A stretch of DNA of 14,631 nt, from positions 1-14,631 of the forward strand of contig JAGLDT010000185.1 of the NCBI GenBank assembly GCA_023145485.1, written 5' to 3'. Of this stretch, positions 7,213 through 14,025 are shown piece by piece. The notes beneath the pieces were generated by a model. It saw nothing but the letters and a program-made list of their open reading frames with translations, ran no database searches and was not told the DNA's origin. Both the position numbers and the translations under genes were made by a program. Source of the stretch: Cocleimonas sp. (GTDB taxonomy: Bacteria; Pseudomonadota; Gammaproteobacteria; Thiotrichales; Thiotrichaceae). Numbering within the stretch: the stretch's first letter is position 1; the number at the start of each line of letters is the position of its first letter.

Positions 7213-7698
7213 TTAGTGCCCTTTAATAAATAGCTTTAGACCATAAAGAAAAAAGCCTGCAAAAACAATAAGACTCCATTCGGGAATACTAAAGCCCGCA
7301 AACCTCCATGCAACTTCGACACAGTCGCCGGCCCCTGCAAATATTTTTTCAATCACCTCATTGAGTGGCAGTGTGTTGATCCAGTAATTTAGTCCTTCAC
7401 CACACTCAGGTGACTGATCTTTAGGAAGGTTCTGTAGCCATGTATGTCTTCCTGCGACTGCAAGACCTGCAAGACTTGCAGTCGCTACTATCTGACCATA
7501 AAGTCGACGAACTAAGCTGTGTTTAGGGTTATGCAATAGACCAATAAGAAAAATGACGCCAAGTGTAATAATAATAATACGTTCTAATATACACAGGGGG
7601 CAAGGCTCTAACATTAAGATGTATTGGAAAAAAAGAGCAGTTGTTATGATAATAAAGGTAAGAATAAAACCAATATTAAAGGCGGGGCGGATGGACAT
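7213..7698 (-). CDS. dsbB: Disulfide bond formation protein DsbB
   Basis: DsbB is the inner-membrane enzyme that reoxidises periplasmic DsbA and passes the electrons to quinone. The 161-residue protein has four membrane segments (about 9-28, 41-56, 68-84 and 139-157). The first redox pair is CPLC at residues 33-36 and the second is Cys99 and Cys126 in the second periplasmic loop. Arg40, just after CPLCILE, matches the conserved quinone-site Arg. The ATG at 7696-7698 has GGAG nine bases upstream. The palindrome at 7745-7769 lies 47 bases upstream of the start. No dsbA is in the window. The downstream 118 bases to grxD hold no clear terminator. Confidence 0.96.
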   Translation of the reverse strand: MSIRPAFNIGFILTFIIITTALFFQYILMLEPCPLCILERIIIITLGVIFLIGLLHNPKHSLVRRLYGQIVATASLAGLAVAGRHTWLQNLPKDQSPECGEGLNYWINTLPLNEVIEKIFAGAGDCVEVAWRFAGFSIPEWSLIVFAGFFLYGLKLFIKGH

Positions 7699-7744
7699 AG
7701 ATTATCGCTCCAGAGTACTTTTGAGGGAGAGTTGATGATACCTT

Positions 7745-7769
7745 AGGAGGTTTCAAATTGAAACGTCCT
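7745..7769. promoter_or_regulatory. 25-bp near-perfect palindrome upstream of dsbB
   Basis: AGGA-G-GTTTCAA-A-TTGAAAC-G-TCCT is a dyad centred on A7757, with all arm bases paired except one G:G position on each side. With a one-base centre it suits a dimeric repressor or activator site better than an RNA hairpin. It lies 47-71 bases before the dsbB start, in the normal range for an operator, but I know of no matching regulator consensus. Confidence 0.4.
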
Positions 7770-7888
7770 GAAATTTGAGCAAGTTTTGCTATGGCTCAAG
7801 TTAGGTCGGCAGACAGCCTATAAAGCTTTGCAAAATACAGGAGACGAAGTGATGCATTACCCCGTATCCTATAAACTCTAGGCCGATT

Positions 7889-8176
7889 CTAGTGAATAAC
7901 GGTATGGAGGACAGTATGCTTCTCAAAATACACCGTAAATCTGCCGTATTCCCAGCGTGTAATGCGTGGCCATTTTTTAGAGACTCTTCCTTTTGAGCGG
8001 GTAATGCGCTTGGCTTTACCGTAATGCTTCAGTACTTTTTTCATACTATTTCCACGTTGAGGAAAACTTGTGTTTTTTACAATATTACTGGGGTTATGGG
8101 ACGAGGGAAGGTTTGCCTGAGTTATTATAGGCGTTAGTAAGATACTTGATGCTAATAGCAGTGTTTGTATTTTCAT
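7889..8176 (-). CDS. Small secreted protein of unknown function, possibly BamE/SmpA-like
   Basis: A 95-residue protein. Residues 1-21 form a signal peptide (MKIQTLLLASSILLTPIITQA, cleavage probably after QA). The mature part has PQRGNSMKKVLKHYGKAKRI, then PRITRWEYGRFTVYFEKHTVLHTVIH. A short helix followed by strand-rich W-x-Y-x-x-F-x-V-Y-F is also the general pattern of small BamE/SmpA-like periplasmic proteins. I recall similar uncharacterised gammaproteobacterial proteins. There is no lipobox cysteine, so it is periplasmic rather than a lipoprotein. The mature region is strongly basic (many Lys and Arg). It is divergent from lolC with a 193-base intergenic region. Function unknown. Confidence 0.75.
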   Translation of the reverse strand: MKIQTLLLASSILLTPIITQANLPSSHNPSNIVKNTSFPQRGNSMKKVLKHYGKAKRITRSKGRVSKKWPRITRWEYGRFTVYFEKHTVLHTVIH

Positions 8177-8248
8177 TTTAATATCCAGTATTTTTTATTA
8201 ATTGGGGGTAGGGTGTTTTTTGAAGTACCCGTTAGATGAAAATCTATT

Positions 8249-8282
8249 AAAACAACCATTTGATCGGGGATATTGTTGTTTT
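8249..8282. repeat. Inverted repeat in the divergent region before lolC
   Basis: AAAACAAC at 8249-8256 and GTTGTTTT at 8275-8282 are perfect reverse complements separated by 18 bases. It lies between the divergent small secreted gene and lolC. It could be a hairpin or a regulator site; the arms are simple in sequence, so chance is possible. Confidence 0.3.
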
Positions 8283-8355
8283 TAAGGTAATATATTGTGT
8301 AGGACGCAACCATTAAAGCATTGTAATAAATTCAATACCTGAGCTTCTATTCCGC

Positions 8356-8361
8356 TATACT
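8356..8361 (+). promoter_or_regulatory. Candidate -10 box of lolC, implying a leaderless or very short leader
   Basis: TATACT at 8356-8361 is one base from the consensus -10. It ends eight bases before the lolC ATG, so a start site seven or so bases later would fall at or next to the initiation codon. No Shine-Dalgarno sequence precedes the ATG (TCCGCGGTT). The -35 is poor (TTCAAT at 8331-8336, 19-base spacer). Confidence 0.35.
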
Positions 8362-8369
8362 CCGCGGTT

Positions 8370-9617
8370 ATGTTTAAACCGTTAGAATTATTTATAGGGT
8401 TACGCTACACCCGTTCAAAACACGAAAACCATTATATTTCGTTTATATCATTAGCATCCATGCTCGGTATTACTATCGGAGTGATTGTTCTGATAACCGT
8501 ACTGTCAATTATGAATGGTTTTGAAAAAGAGCTTCGTGAACGAATCTTAGGAATGGTAGCGCATGTAACCGTCACAGGTCTGGATGGACAGCTTGCTGAT
8601 TGGGATCTCCATCAACTCGCCCTGCAAACAGAGGAGGGCGTTGCTGGGGCTGCGCCTTTTATCGAGCAACAGGTCATGTTGAGTGCTAATAATGAGGTGC
8701 GTGGTGTGCAAATGCAGGGCATTCTTCCTGATTATCAAAATCAAGTCAGTGATGTGGGTCTGCATGTGATTGATGGCGGTTTAGATAATTTAACCTCACG
8801 TGGCTATGGTATTGCAATAGGGGTTGATTTAGCCACTGCATTGGGCGTTCTTGTCGGTGACAAGGTGACCGTCATTACCCCGAAAGCAAAAATCACTCCT
8901 GTTGGTGTGATTCCTCGTATGAAGCGTTTTACGGTGATGGCGGTGTATAAAATGAATATCCGTGATTACGATACCAGTACCGCTTTTATTCATTTGGATG
9001 ATGCGGTTCGCTTATTTAAAACCAAAAAAAATGTCACAGGTGTCCGCTTAAAACTTAATAATCTTTTCGATGCACAAGGACTTGCTTATGAGTTACAGCA
9101 ACGTCTAGGGGATAAATTTGAAGTGGCTGATTGGGGGCGAGACAATAAAACCTTTTTTAAAGCCATTAAAATGGAAAAAATTATGATGTTTTTTGTTTTA
9201 TTGCTGATTGTTTTAGTCGCTATCTTTAATCTCGTTTCATCATTAGTGATGGTGGTGAATGCTAAACAAGCGGATATTGCTATTTTGCGAACATTGGGGA
9301 TGTCAGGCAAGCAAATTAAACGTGTTTTTATGATTCAAGGAAGTTTGATTGGTGTCATTGGCGCGCTAGTTGGGGCTATTTTAGGGGTATTGTTTGCGAG
9401 CAATTTAGATGTCATTATCCCTGCCTTTGAAACACTTATCGGGCGTAAAATATTCCCCGAAGATATCTTCTTTATCTCAACCATTCCTTCAGATTTACAG
9501 ATGCCAGATGTTTGGCTAGTCACTACTGCAACGCTTGTATTAGCCATCTTAGCAACCATTTACCCTGCCAATCGAGCAGCCAGCGTACAACCTGCTGATT
9601 CATTGAGGTATGAATAA
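8370..9617 (+). CDS. lolC: Lipoprotein-releasing ABC transporter permease, LolC-type
   Basis: One of two membrane subunits of the LolCDE complex, which extracts outer-membrane lipoproteins from the inner membrane and hands them to LolA. The 415-residue protein has one N-terminal membrane segment (about 24-48), a large periplasmic domain (about 50-268) and three C-terminal segments (about 271-297, 318-345, 380-400). The loop at 171-186 (PKAKITPVGVIPRMKR) resembles the LolC hook that binds LolA (E. coli PSASQFTPMGRIPSQR). The typical LolC/E/F N terminus FIGLRYTRSK, the NGFEKELRERILGM block and the C-terminal QPADSLRYE are present. No in-frame start exists upstream of 8370, and there is no clear ribosome binding site. 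Its stop region overlaps or abuts the lolE start, so the two are co-translated. LolF-like is an alternative name. Confidence 0.9.
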   Translation: MFKPLELFIGLRYTRSKHENHYISFISLASMLGITIGVIVLITVLSIMNGFEKELRERILGMVAHVTVTGLDGQLADWDLHQLALQTEEGVAGAAPFIEQQVMLSANNEVRGVQMQGILPDYQNQVSDVGLHVIDGGLDNLTSRGYGIAIGVDLATALGVLVGDKVTVITPKAKITPVGVIPRMKRFTVMAVYKMNIRDYDTSTAFIHLDDAVRLFKTKKNVTGVRLKLNNLFDAQGLAYELQQRLGDKFEVADWGRDNKTFFKAIKMEKIMMFFVLLLIVLVAIFNLVSSLVMVVNAKQADIAILRTLGMSGKQIKRVFMIQGSLIGVIGALVGAILGVLFASNLDVIIPAFETLIGRKIFPEDIFFISTIPSDLQMPDVWLVTTATLVLAILATIYPANRAASVQPADSLRYE

Positions 9618-9618
9618 A

Positions 9619-10866
9619 ATGTTCCAGCCTGTTGAAGCCTTTATCGGTTTGCGCTATACCAAAGCTCGTCGTCAAAGTCATTTTGTATCCTTTATTACCT
9701 TCGCCTCTATGTTTGGCATTGCGCTGGGTGTGATGGTATTGATCGTGGTGCTATCCGTCATGAATGGTTTTGAGTCCTCCATGCGTGACCGTATTCTCGG
9801 CATGTTATCGCATGTCACTATCTCTGAAACGGATGCAAAGATTGAAAACTGGCAACAGCGACGTGAAGCGATGTTAAAGCGAGAACATGTGGTTGCTGTT
9901 GCCCCCTTTATTGAGCGTCAAGTGATGTTAAATGCATCAGGTAATGTTCAGGGTATTTTACTAGAAGGTGTTTTGCCTGAATTTGAGGAAAAAATAAGTA
10001 CCGTTCCTCAGCACATGCTAAAAGGCAACTTTGATGACCTAGTCGCAGGAAAAAATAATATTATTCTAGGGTCTAAATTAGCTAAAACACTGCATGTTGA
10101 TGTCGGTGATTCGGTTATTTTACTTACCCCCAATGCTAGCAGTTTGCAATCGGGAGAGTTGCCTTTACTAAGAGAATTCAATGTCATTGGCATGTTTGAA
10201 GTTGACCTGCAACAGTATGATAAAAGCACCGCTTATGTGCATATGCAAGACGCTGTTGATTTATTTGAATTTGAACAACAAGTCACAGGTTTGCGGATTC
10301 AATTAGATGACCTGTATAAATCAACTGAAGTAAGTCAGAGTATCATTGCAACCTCAGGTGAAGATCTTTGGATTAGTGACTGGACAAAAAACAACACCAC
10401 CGTCTTTAAGGCGATTCAGCTACAAAAAACCATGATGTTCTTTATTTTAGGCATGATTATCGCCGTAGCTGCTTTTAATCTTGTCTCAACACTGGTTATG
10501 GTCGTTACTGACAAAGAAGCCGATATTGCCATTTTTAGAACACTTGGTTTAACTCCCCTGTCCGTTATGAAAGTCTTTATGGTGCAAGGTACATTGATTG
10601 GTTTAATTGGCGTATCGCTGGGTGTTGCTTTAGGTGTATTGTTAGCATGGAACGTAGGTACTATTTTGCCATGGCTAGAAAGGTTACTGGACACCCGTTT
10701 TATCTCTGCTGATGTGTACGGCATTAGTAAAATAGAATCCAGTATTCAATGGTTTGATGTTTTAATGATTGGCATTAGCGCGTTAGTACTTTCAATGCTA
10801 GCCACTATTTACCCTGCTTGGAAAGCATCTAAGTTACAACCTGCTGAGGCATTACGCTATGAGTAG
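9619..10866 (+). CDS. lolE: Lipoprotein-releasing ABC transporter permease, LolE-type
   Basis: Second Lol permease. I start it at the ATG at 9619: GAGG at 9605-9608 is then about ten bases upstream, and the 415-residue product aligns with LolC residue for residue with no gap. An ATG at 9610 overlapping the lolC stop would add three residues. Topology is the same, one plus three membrane segments with a large periplasmic domain. Shared blocks include FIGLRYTKAR, VLSVMNGFE, VAPFIERQVML, AFNLVSTLVMVV, DIAIFRTLG and the end LQPAEALRYE. The loop matching the LolC hook reads PNASSLQSGELPLLRE and lacks the TPxGxIP pattern, so I call this LolE. The LolC/LolE assignment rests on that loop alone; both could be regarded as LolF-like paralogues. 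Followed by a 139-base gap before lolD. Confidence 0.88.
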   Translation: MFQPVEAFIGLRYTKARRQSHFVSFITFASMFGIALGVMVLIVVLSVMNGFESSMRDRILGMLSHVTISETDAKIENWQQRREAMLKREHVVAVAPFIERQVMLNASGNVQGILLEGVLPEFEEKISTVPQHMLKGNFDDLVAGKNNIILGSKLAKTLHVDVGDSVILLTPNASSLQSGELPLLREFNVIGMFEVDLQQYDKSTAYVHMQDAVDLFEFEQQVTGLRIQLDDLYKSTEVSQSIIATSGEDLWISDWTKNNTTVFKAIQLQKTMMFFILGMIIAVAAFNLVSTLVMVVTDKEADIAIFRTLGLTPLSVMKVFMVQGTLIGLIGVSLGVALGVLLAWNVGTILPWLERLLDTRFISADVYGISKIESSIQWFDVLMIGISALVLSMLATIYPAWKASKLQPAEALRYE

Positions 10867-11005
10867 TGGTGGTGCGCTAATATTCAGGAGATTGTAGGTG
10901 AGTTGAGTTGGCAGGCTGAAAACTATCATCGATAAATTTATTGTTTAAAACGTCCTAAAACGGTATTGATCTTTTTTAGTGATAATGCGTAGAGAAAGCT
11001 AAATA
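10867..11005. other. 139-base gap between lolE and lolD
   Basis: No reading frame or strong promoter is evident. A GATAAT at 10981-10986 could be a -10 for lolD but has no good -35. The stretch TTTAAAACGTCCT shares AAACGTCCT with the right arm of the palindrome at 7745-7769, which may be chance. Confidence 0.4.
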
Positions 11006-11683
11006 ATGACAGAAAAAACAATCATTACTTGTAAAAATATCAGCAAACGCTTTAAAGAAGGTAAGCTGGATGTTGAGGTTCTAAAAGGTGTTAACCTTAC
11101 CGTTAAAGCAGGTGAAAAACTGGCAATTGTCGGGAGTTCAGGCAGTGGTAAGAGTACCTTATTGCATATACTAGGGGGGTTAGACTTACCTACTGAAGGC
11201 GAGGTAAATATTTTAGGGAATAATATAGCCAGCCTGAGCGATGCAGATAGAGGTATTTTACGTAATCGCTCGATTGGTTTTATCTATCAATTTCATCATC
11301 TACTACCAGAGTTTAGCGCATTAGAAAATGTCGCGATGCCTTTATTGATCCGTGGGGTTGATGTAAAAACTGCCCGTGAAAATGCAGAAATAATATTGGA
11401 TAGAGTAGGACTTGCTGAACGCGTTAGTCATAAACCAGGGCAGTTATCGGGGGGTGAACGTCAGCGTGCTGCGATAGCACGTGCATTAGTGACGCGTCCT
11501 AAAGTTATTATGGCAGATGAACCCACGGGTAATTTGGATCAACGTACTGCCTTTAAAGTTTTTGAATTAATGCAAGAGCTAAATAGTGAATTAAAAACAG
11601 CGTTTGTTATTGTCACACACGATTTATTGTTAGCAAAAAAGATGGATAAAACGTATCAATTAGTTGATGGCGTTTTAGGTTGA
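11006..11683 (+). CDS. lolD: Lipoprotein-releasing ABC transporter ATPase LolD
   Basis: The ATPase that powers lipoprotein release with LolC and LolE, on the cytoplasmic face of the inner membrane. The 225-residue protein has Walker A GSSGSGKST at 43-51, the Q-loop Gln95 in GFIYQFHHLLPEFSALENV, the signature LSGGERQRAAIARAL at 148-162, Walker B VIMADEP at 167-173 with Glu172 as catalytic base, the D-loop GNLD at 175-178 and the switch His205. The FHHLLPEFSALENVAMPLLI block is typical of LolD within the MacB/LolD group. Length is normal. The ATG at 11006 has only a weak purine stretch (GAGAAAG) upstream. Order lolC-lolE-lolD differs from the E. coli order lolC-lolD-lolE. Confidence 0.96.
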   Translation: MTEKTIITCKNISKRFKEGKLDVEVLKGVNLTVKAGEKLAIVGSSGSGKSTLLHILGGLDLPTEGEVNILGNNIASLSDADRGILRNRSIGFIYQFHHLLPEFSALENVAMPLLIRGVDVKTARENAEIILDRVGLAERVSHKPGQLSGGERQRAAIARALVTRPKVIMADEPTGNLDQRTAFKVFELMQELNSELKTAFVIVTHDLLLAKKMDKTYQLVDGVLG

Positions 11684-11701
11684 GCTTATCCATTAGTCAT
11701 T

Positions 11702-11719
11702 TTTAGCATTCTTGCTAAA
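11702..11719 (+). terminator. Weak hairpin after lolD
   Basis: TTTAGCA (11702-11708) and TGCTAAA (11713-11719) form a seven-base stem with a TTCT loop, about 20 bases past the lolD stop. No T run follows it on the plus strand, so it is at best a weak or factor-dependent terminator. Confidence 0.25.
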
Positions 11720-11761
11720 TCGACGCTTAAAGAGGTCAAATTATTGATGCAATCAGGTCTA

Positions 11762-11770
11762 TGATATAAT
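11762..11770 (+). promoter_or_regulatory. Extended -10 promoter of the thioredoxin-like gene
   Basis: TGATATAAT at 11762-11770 is a consensus TATAAT preceded by TGn, the extended -10 form. A TTGATG lies 15 bases upstream of the TATAAT (11744-11749), which is short for a -35. The coding start is 31 bases further on, with AAAGGAA as ribosome binding site. Confidence 0.6.
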
Positions 11771-11800
11771 CTCCTATCCACAAAAAACAAAGGAATAAAC

Positions 11801-12400
11801 ATGGCGCAGGCGACAATGAACTCGGAGAAAGAGACTAAACCCAAAAAAAGTAAATGGTTTCGATACCTTGTTGATTTCTTAATTATTATGATGCTTATTA
11901 TTGCCTTTAGATCTTGGCAACAGCGCAGTATGGTGTCGGGTGTTGCGCCTGATATTCAAGGGGTGTTAATGGATGGCACGATTACTGATCTGAAGAAATA
12001 CCGTGGAAAACCTGTGTTATTACATTTCTGGGCAACATGGTGTCCTTTTTGTAAATTGGAAGAGGGCAGTATTACAGGGATTGCTAAAGACTGGCCTGTG
12101 TTAACGATTGCCTATCAATCAGGTGATAAAGCGGAGATTGAAAAGCATTTAAAAGAGCAGGGTCTTGAGAGCTGGGCTGTTATTTCTGACCCTGAGAGTC
12201 GTTTGGGCGAATTATACGGTGTCTCCAGTGTGCCGACTTCTTTTATTATTGATGCCAATGGCAATATTCGTTTTCGTGAAGCGGGTATCACCAGTGGATG
12301 GGGCTTACGGGCGCGTCTTTGGTATGCGGATATGATGCCAAATCCTGAGGTTGAAGCATCTCCTGATAACACCAAAAAAGCGACAATGCCTGCACAATAA
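11801..12400 (+). CDS. Membrane-anchored thioredoxin-fold protein, TlpA/ScsD type
   Basis: A 199-residue protein with a basic cytoplasmic N terminus, one membrane segment at about 22-37 and a periplasmic thioredoxin fold. The active site is WATWCPFCKLEEG, with the redox pair Cys81 and Cys84, and the cis-Pro motif is VSSVPTSF with Pro145. The preceding strand (PVLLHFWA) and the ISDPESRLGELYGV segment match the TlpA/ResA/DsbE superfamily; the single-domain anchored form and the FRWR-like end (GWGLRARLWYA) resemble ScsD. It probably reduces or oxidises periplasmic thiols, in cytochrome c maturation or metal stress, but the partner is unknown. Start supported by AAAGGAA nine bases upstream. The last about 20 residues are a low-complexity tail. 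The MFS gene follows after three bases. Confidence 0.87.
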   Translation: MAQATMNSEKETKPKKSKWFRYLVDFLIIMMLIIAFRSWQQRSMVSGVAPDIQGVLMDGTITDLKKYRGKPVLLHFWATWCPFCKLEEGSITGIAKDWPVLTIAYQSGDKAEIEKHLKEQGLESWAVISDPESRLGELYGVSSVPTSFIIDANGNIRFREAGITSGWGLRARLWYADMMPNPEVEASPDNTKKATMPAQ

Positions 12401-12403
12401 TTA

Positions 12404-13567
12404 ATGTTTTCTAAAGACAGGGATTACCCCTATTATCGCCTGTCGATATTTTACCTTTTCTTTTTTACTGCTCTAGGGTCATTTGTGCCCTATTGGTCGT
12501 TATACCTCCAACACCTCAATTTTAATGCAGCTCAAATCGGCGAGATAATGGCGATTGCAATGGGGAGCAAAATCATTGCACCTTATCTATGGGGCTGGCT
12601 TGCAGATCACAGCAATAAACGTATTGAAATTGTTCGTTTAACCGCCTTTTTAGCAGCCTTTATTTTTATAGGCATTTTTTTCCAAGATGATTATTACTGG
12701 GTTGCTTTGGTTGTCGCCTGTTTTGGTTTCTTCTGGAATGCTTGTCTTCCTTTATTTGAAGCGTTAACACTCAATCATCTGGGTGATCATATTGCAGAAT
12801 ACAGCCAAATTCGTATATGGGGATCGCTTGGTTTTATTATTGCTGTCGTTAGCTTGCCATTAGCTTTTGAAGCCTATGGTTATGATATTATTCCTGTTAT
12901 TTTATTAATCTTCTTGATACTAACCGCTGTAGCAACCTTTCTGATTGGCGATAAGCCTTATCCTATAAAATCCTCCTCGCAACAAAATATTTGGGAAATT
13001 ACCCGCCAACCCGTTGTTATCGCATTTTTAGTCGTCAGCACATTGCAAGTAGCAAGCCACGGTGCTTATTACACCTTTTTTAGTCTTTATCTCATTGATA
13101 ATGGCTACTCCTCACTCATGACAGGTTGGATGTGGGCGCTAGGAGTCATTGCAGAAATTATCCTTTTTCTAGTGATGCACCGTATTTTAAAACGCTACAA
13201 TGCAGGGTTACTATTAGCGCTAGCATTGATAGGAACCACATTACGCTGGGTTTTATTAGCCTATTTTGTGGATATTGTTTCGATCCTTTTATTCGTGCAA
13301 ATATTACATGCAATAAGTTTTGGGTTATTTCATGCAGCAGCCATTCATCTAGTGCACGACTTATTTCCAGGAAGATTGCAGGGCAGGGGGCAGGCATTGT
13401 ATGCAGGCTTATGTTTCGGTGTCGGTGGGGTGACAGGGAATTTATTAAGTGGCTACGGATGGGATTCCATTGGCTCAGCGTACACCTTTTTATTATCAGG
13501 GCTAATTGCTTTGATCGGTAGTTTTATAGCGTGGTTTTTTATAGCCAAATCTAAGGATTATGTTTGA
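12404..13567 (+). CDS. MFS transporter, HcaT-like (PPP family)
   Basis: A 387-residue major facilitator with about 12 hydrophobic segments. The N terminus (YYRLSIFYLFFFTALGSFVPYWSLYL) and the loop GWLADHSNKRIEIVRL between segments 2 and 3, a variant of the MFS signature, match the HcaT/LacY-like group (MFS_1_like). RIWGSLGFIIAV in segment 5 and the HAAAIHLVHDLFPGRLQGRGQALYAG block in the C-terminal half also fit it. E. coli HcaT is a putative 3-phenylpropionate carrier, but the substrate here cannot be deduced. There is no ribosome binding site, and the ATG lies three bases after the stop of the thioredoxin-like gene, so translation is probably coupled. The C-terminal codons overlap the end of the convergent Uma2 pseudogene by ten bases. 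Confidence 0.88.
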   Translation: MFSKDRDYPYYRLSIFYLFFFTALGSFVPYWSLYLQHLNFNAAQIGEIMAIAMGSKIIAPYLWGWLADHSNKRIEIVRLTAFLAAFIFIGIFFQDDYYWVALVVACFGFFWNACLPLFEALTLNHLGDHIAEYSQIRIWGSLGFIIAVVSLPLAFEAYGYDIIPVILLIFLILTAVATFLIGDKPYPIKSSSQQNIWEITRQPVVIAFLVVSTLQVASHGAYYTFFSLYLIDNGYSSLMTGWMWALGVIAEIILFLVMHRILKRYNAGLLLALALIGTTLRWVLLAYFVDIVSILLFVQILHAISFGLFHAAAIHLVHDLFPGRLQGRGQALYAGLCFGVGGVTGNLLSGYGWDSIGSAYTFLLSGLIALIGSFIAWFFIAKSKDYV

Positions 13568-13798
13568 GGAATATCTAATCCCACTTCCTTACGCACACGG
13601 CGATATATTTTCTCCACTTAATCTCTAAACCAACAGATTCTAAGCTAACACGATCATCCGCATAATAAGACTCCGCTTGCCAATGACAGCGAAAAACACG
13701 CAAATACGGTGTACTCTGGGATACCACGACGTATGCCAGTAGACTATCAATGGGAAATATAATTACTCAGTTTTTCTGATAAATCAGTACGTTCAGTT

Positions 13799-13806
13799 GA
13801 AGGAGA
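13799..13806. repeat. Left 8-bp target-site duplication
   Basis: GAAGGAGA directly flanks the left end of the insertion element and is repeated exactly at 14018-14025. Confidence 0.8.
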
Positions 13807-14017
13807 GTAACTTCTCATAACTTACAGGTAGCCTTATAAAACAATAACTTAAAGCATTTTTAAAATTCAAAAATGATTTTTTTCTAGCTAAATTTCACTT
13901 TTTCGCTTTCTGAAAAGTAAAAATCAACAACTTACGCGTGTTAAAAATCAATCTGACTGTTTTTGCACCAGCGCAACCTATTGATTTTAAACGTGCCTGT
14001 GGATTATGAGACGTTAC
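13807..14017. mobile_element. 211-bp MITE-like element with GTAAC ends, probably IS66-related
   Basis: The ends are imperfect inverted repeats: the left begins GTAACTTCTCATAAC and ends ACAGG at 13828; the right, read inward, begins GTAACGTCTCATAAT and ends ACAGG at 13996. They agree at 18 of 22 positions. An exact 8-bp duplication flanks the element. It has no protein-coding frame of note and is very AT-rich, so it must have been moved by a transposase encoded elsewhere. GTAA termini and 8-bp duplications are, as I know them, features of the IS66 family, so relation to that family is an inference. It splits the Uma2 gene and the TAA in its own end terminates translation. An internal inverted repeat lies at 13941-13990. 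Confidence 0.82.
13941..13990. repeat. Internal inverted repeat of the MITE
   Basis: TTAAAAATCAAT (13941-13952) and ATTGATTTTAA (13980-13990) are inverted copies differing by one A-T pair, enclosing 27 bases that are more GC-rich than the rest of the element. It could fold as a stem-loop in either strand. Confidence 0.4.
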
Positions 14018-14025
14018 GAAGGAGA
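14018..14025. repeat. Right 8-bp target-site duplication
   Basis: Second exact copy of GAAGGAGA, immediately right of the insertion element. On the minus strand it encodes part of the LSPS motif of Uma2. Confidence 0.8.

Noticed and set aside
9610..9618. Upstream ATG for lolE overlapping the lolC stop
   Set aside because: The GAGG would be only one or two bases away, and the gapless match to LolC begins at the ATG at 9619.
13568..13798. Treating this as empty intergenic DNA
   Set aside because: Translation of the minus strand shows the C-terminal half of a Uma2 protein in shifted frames.
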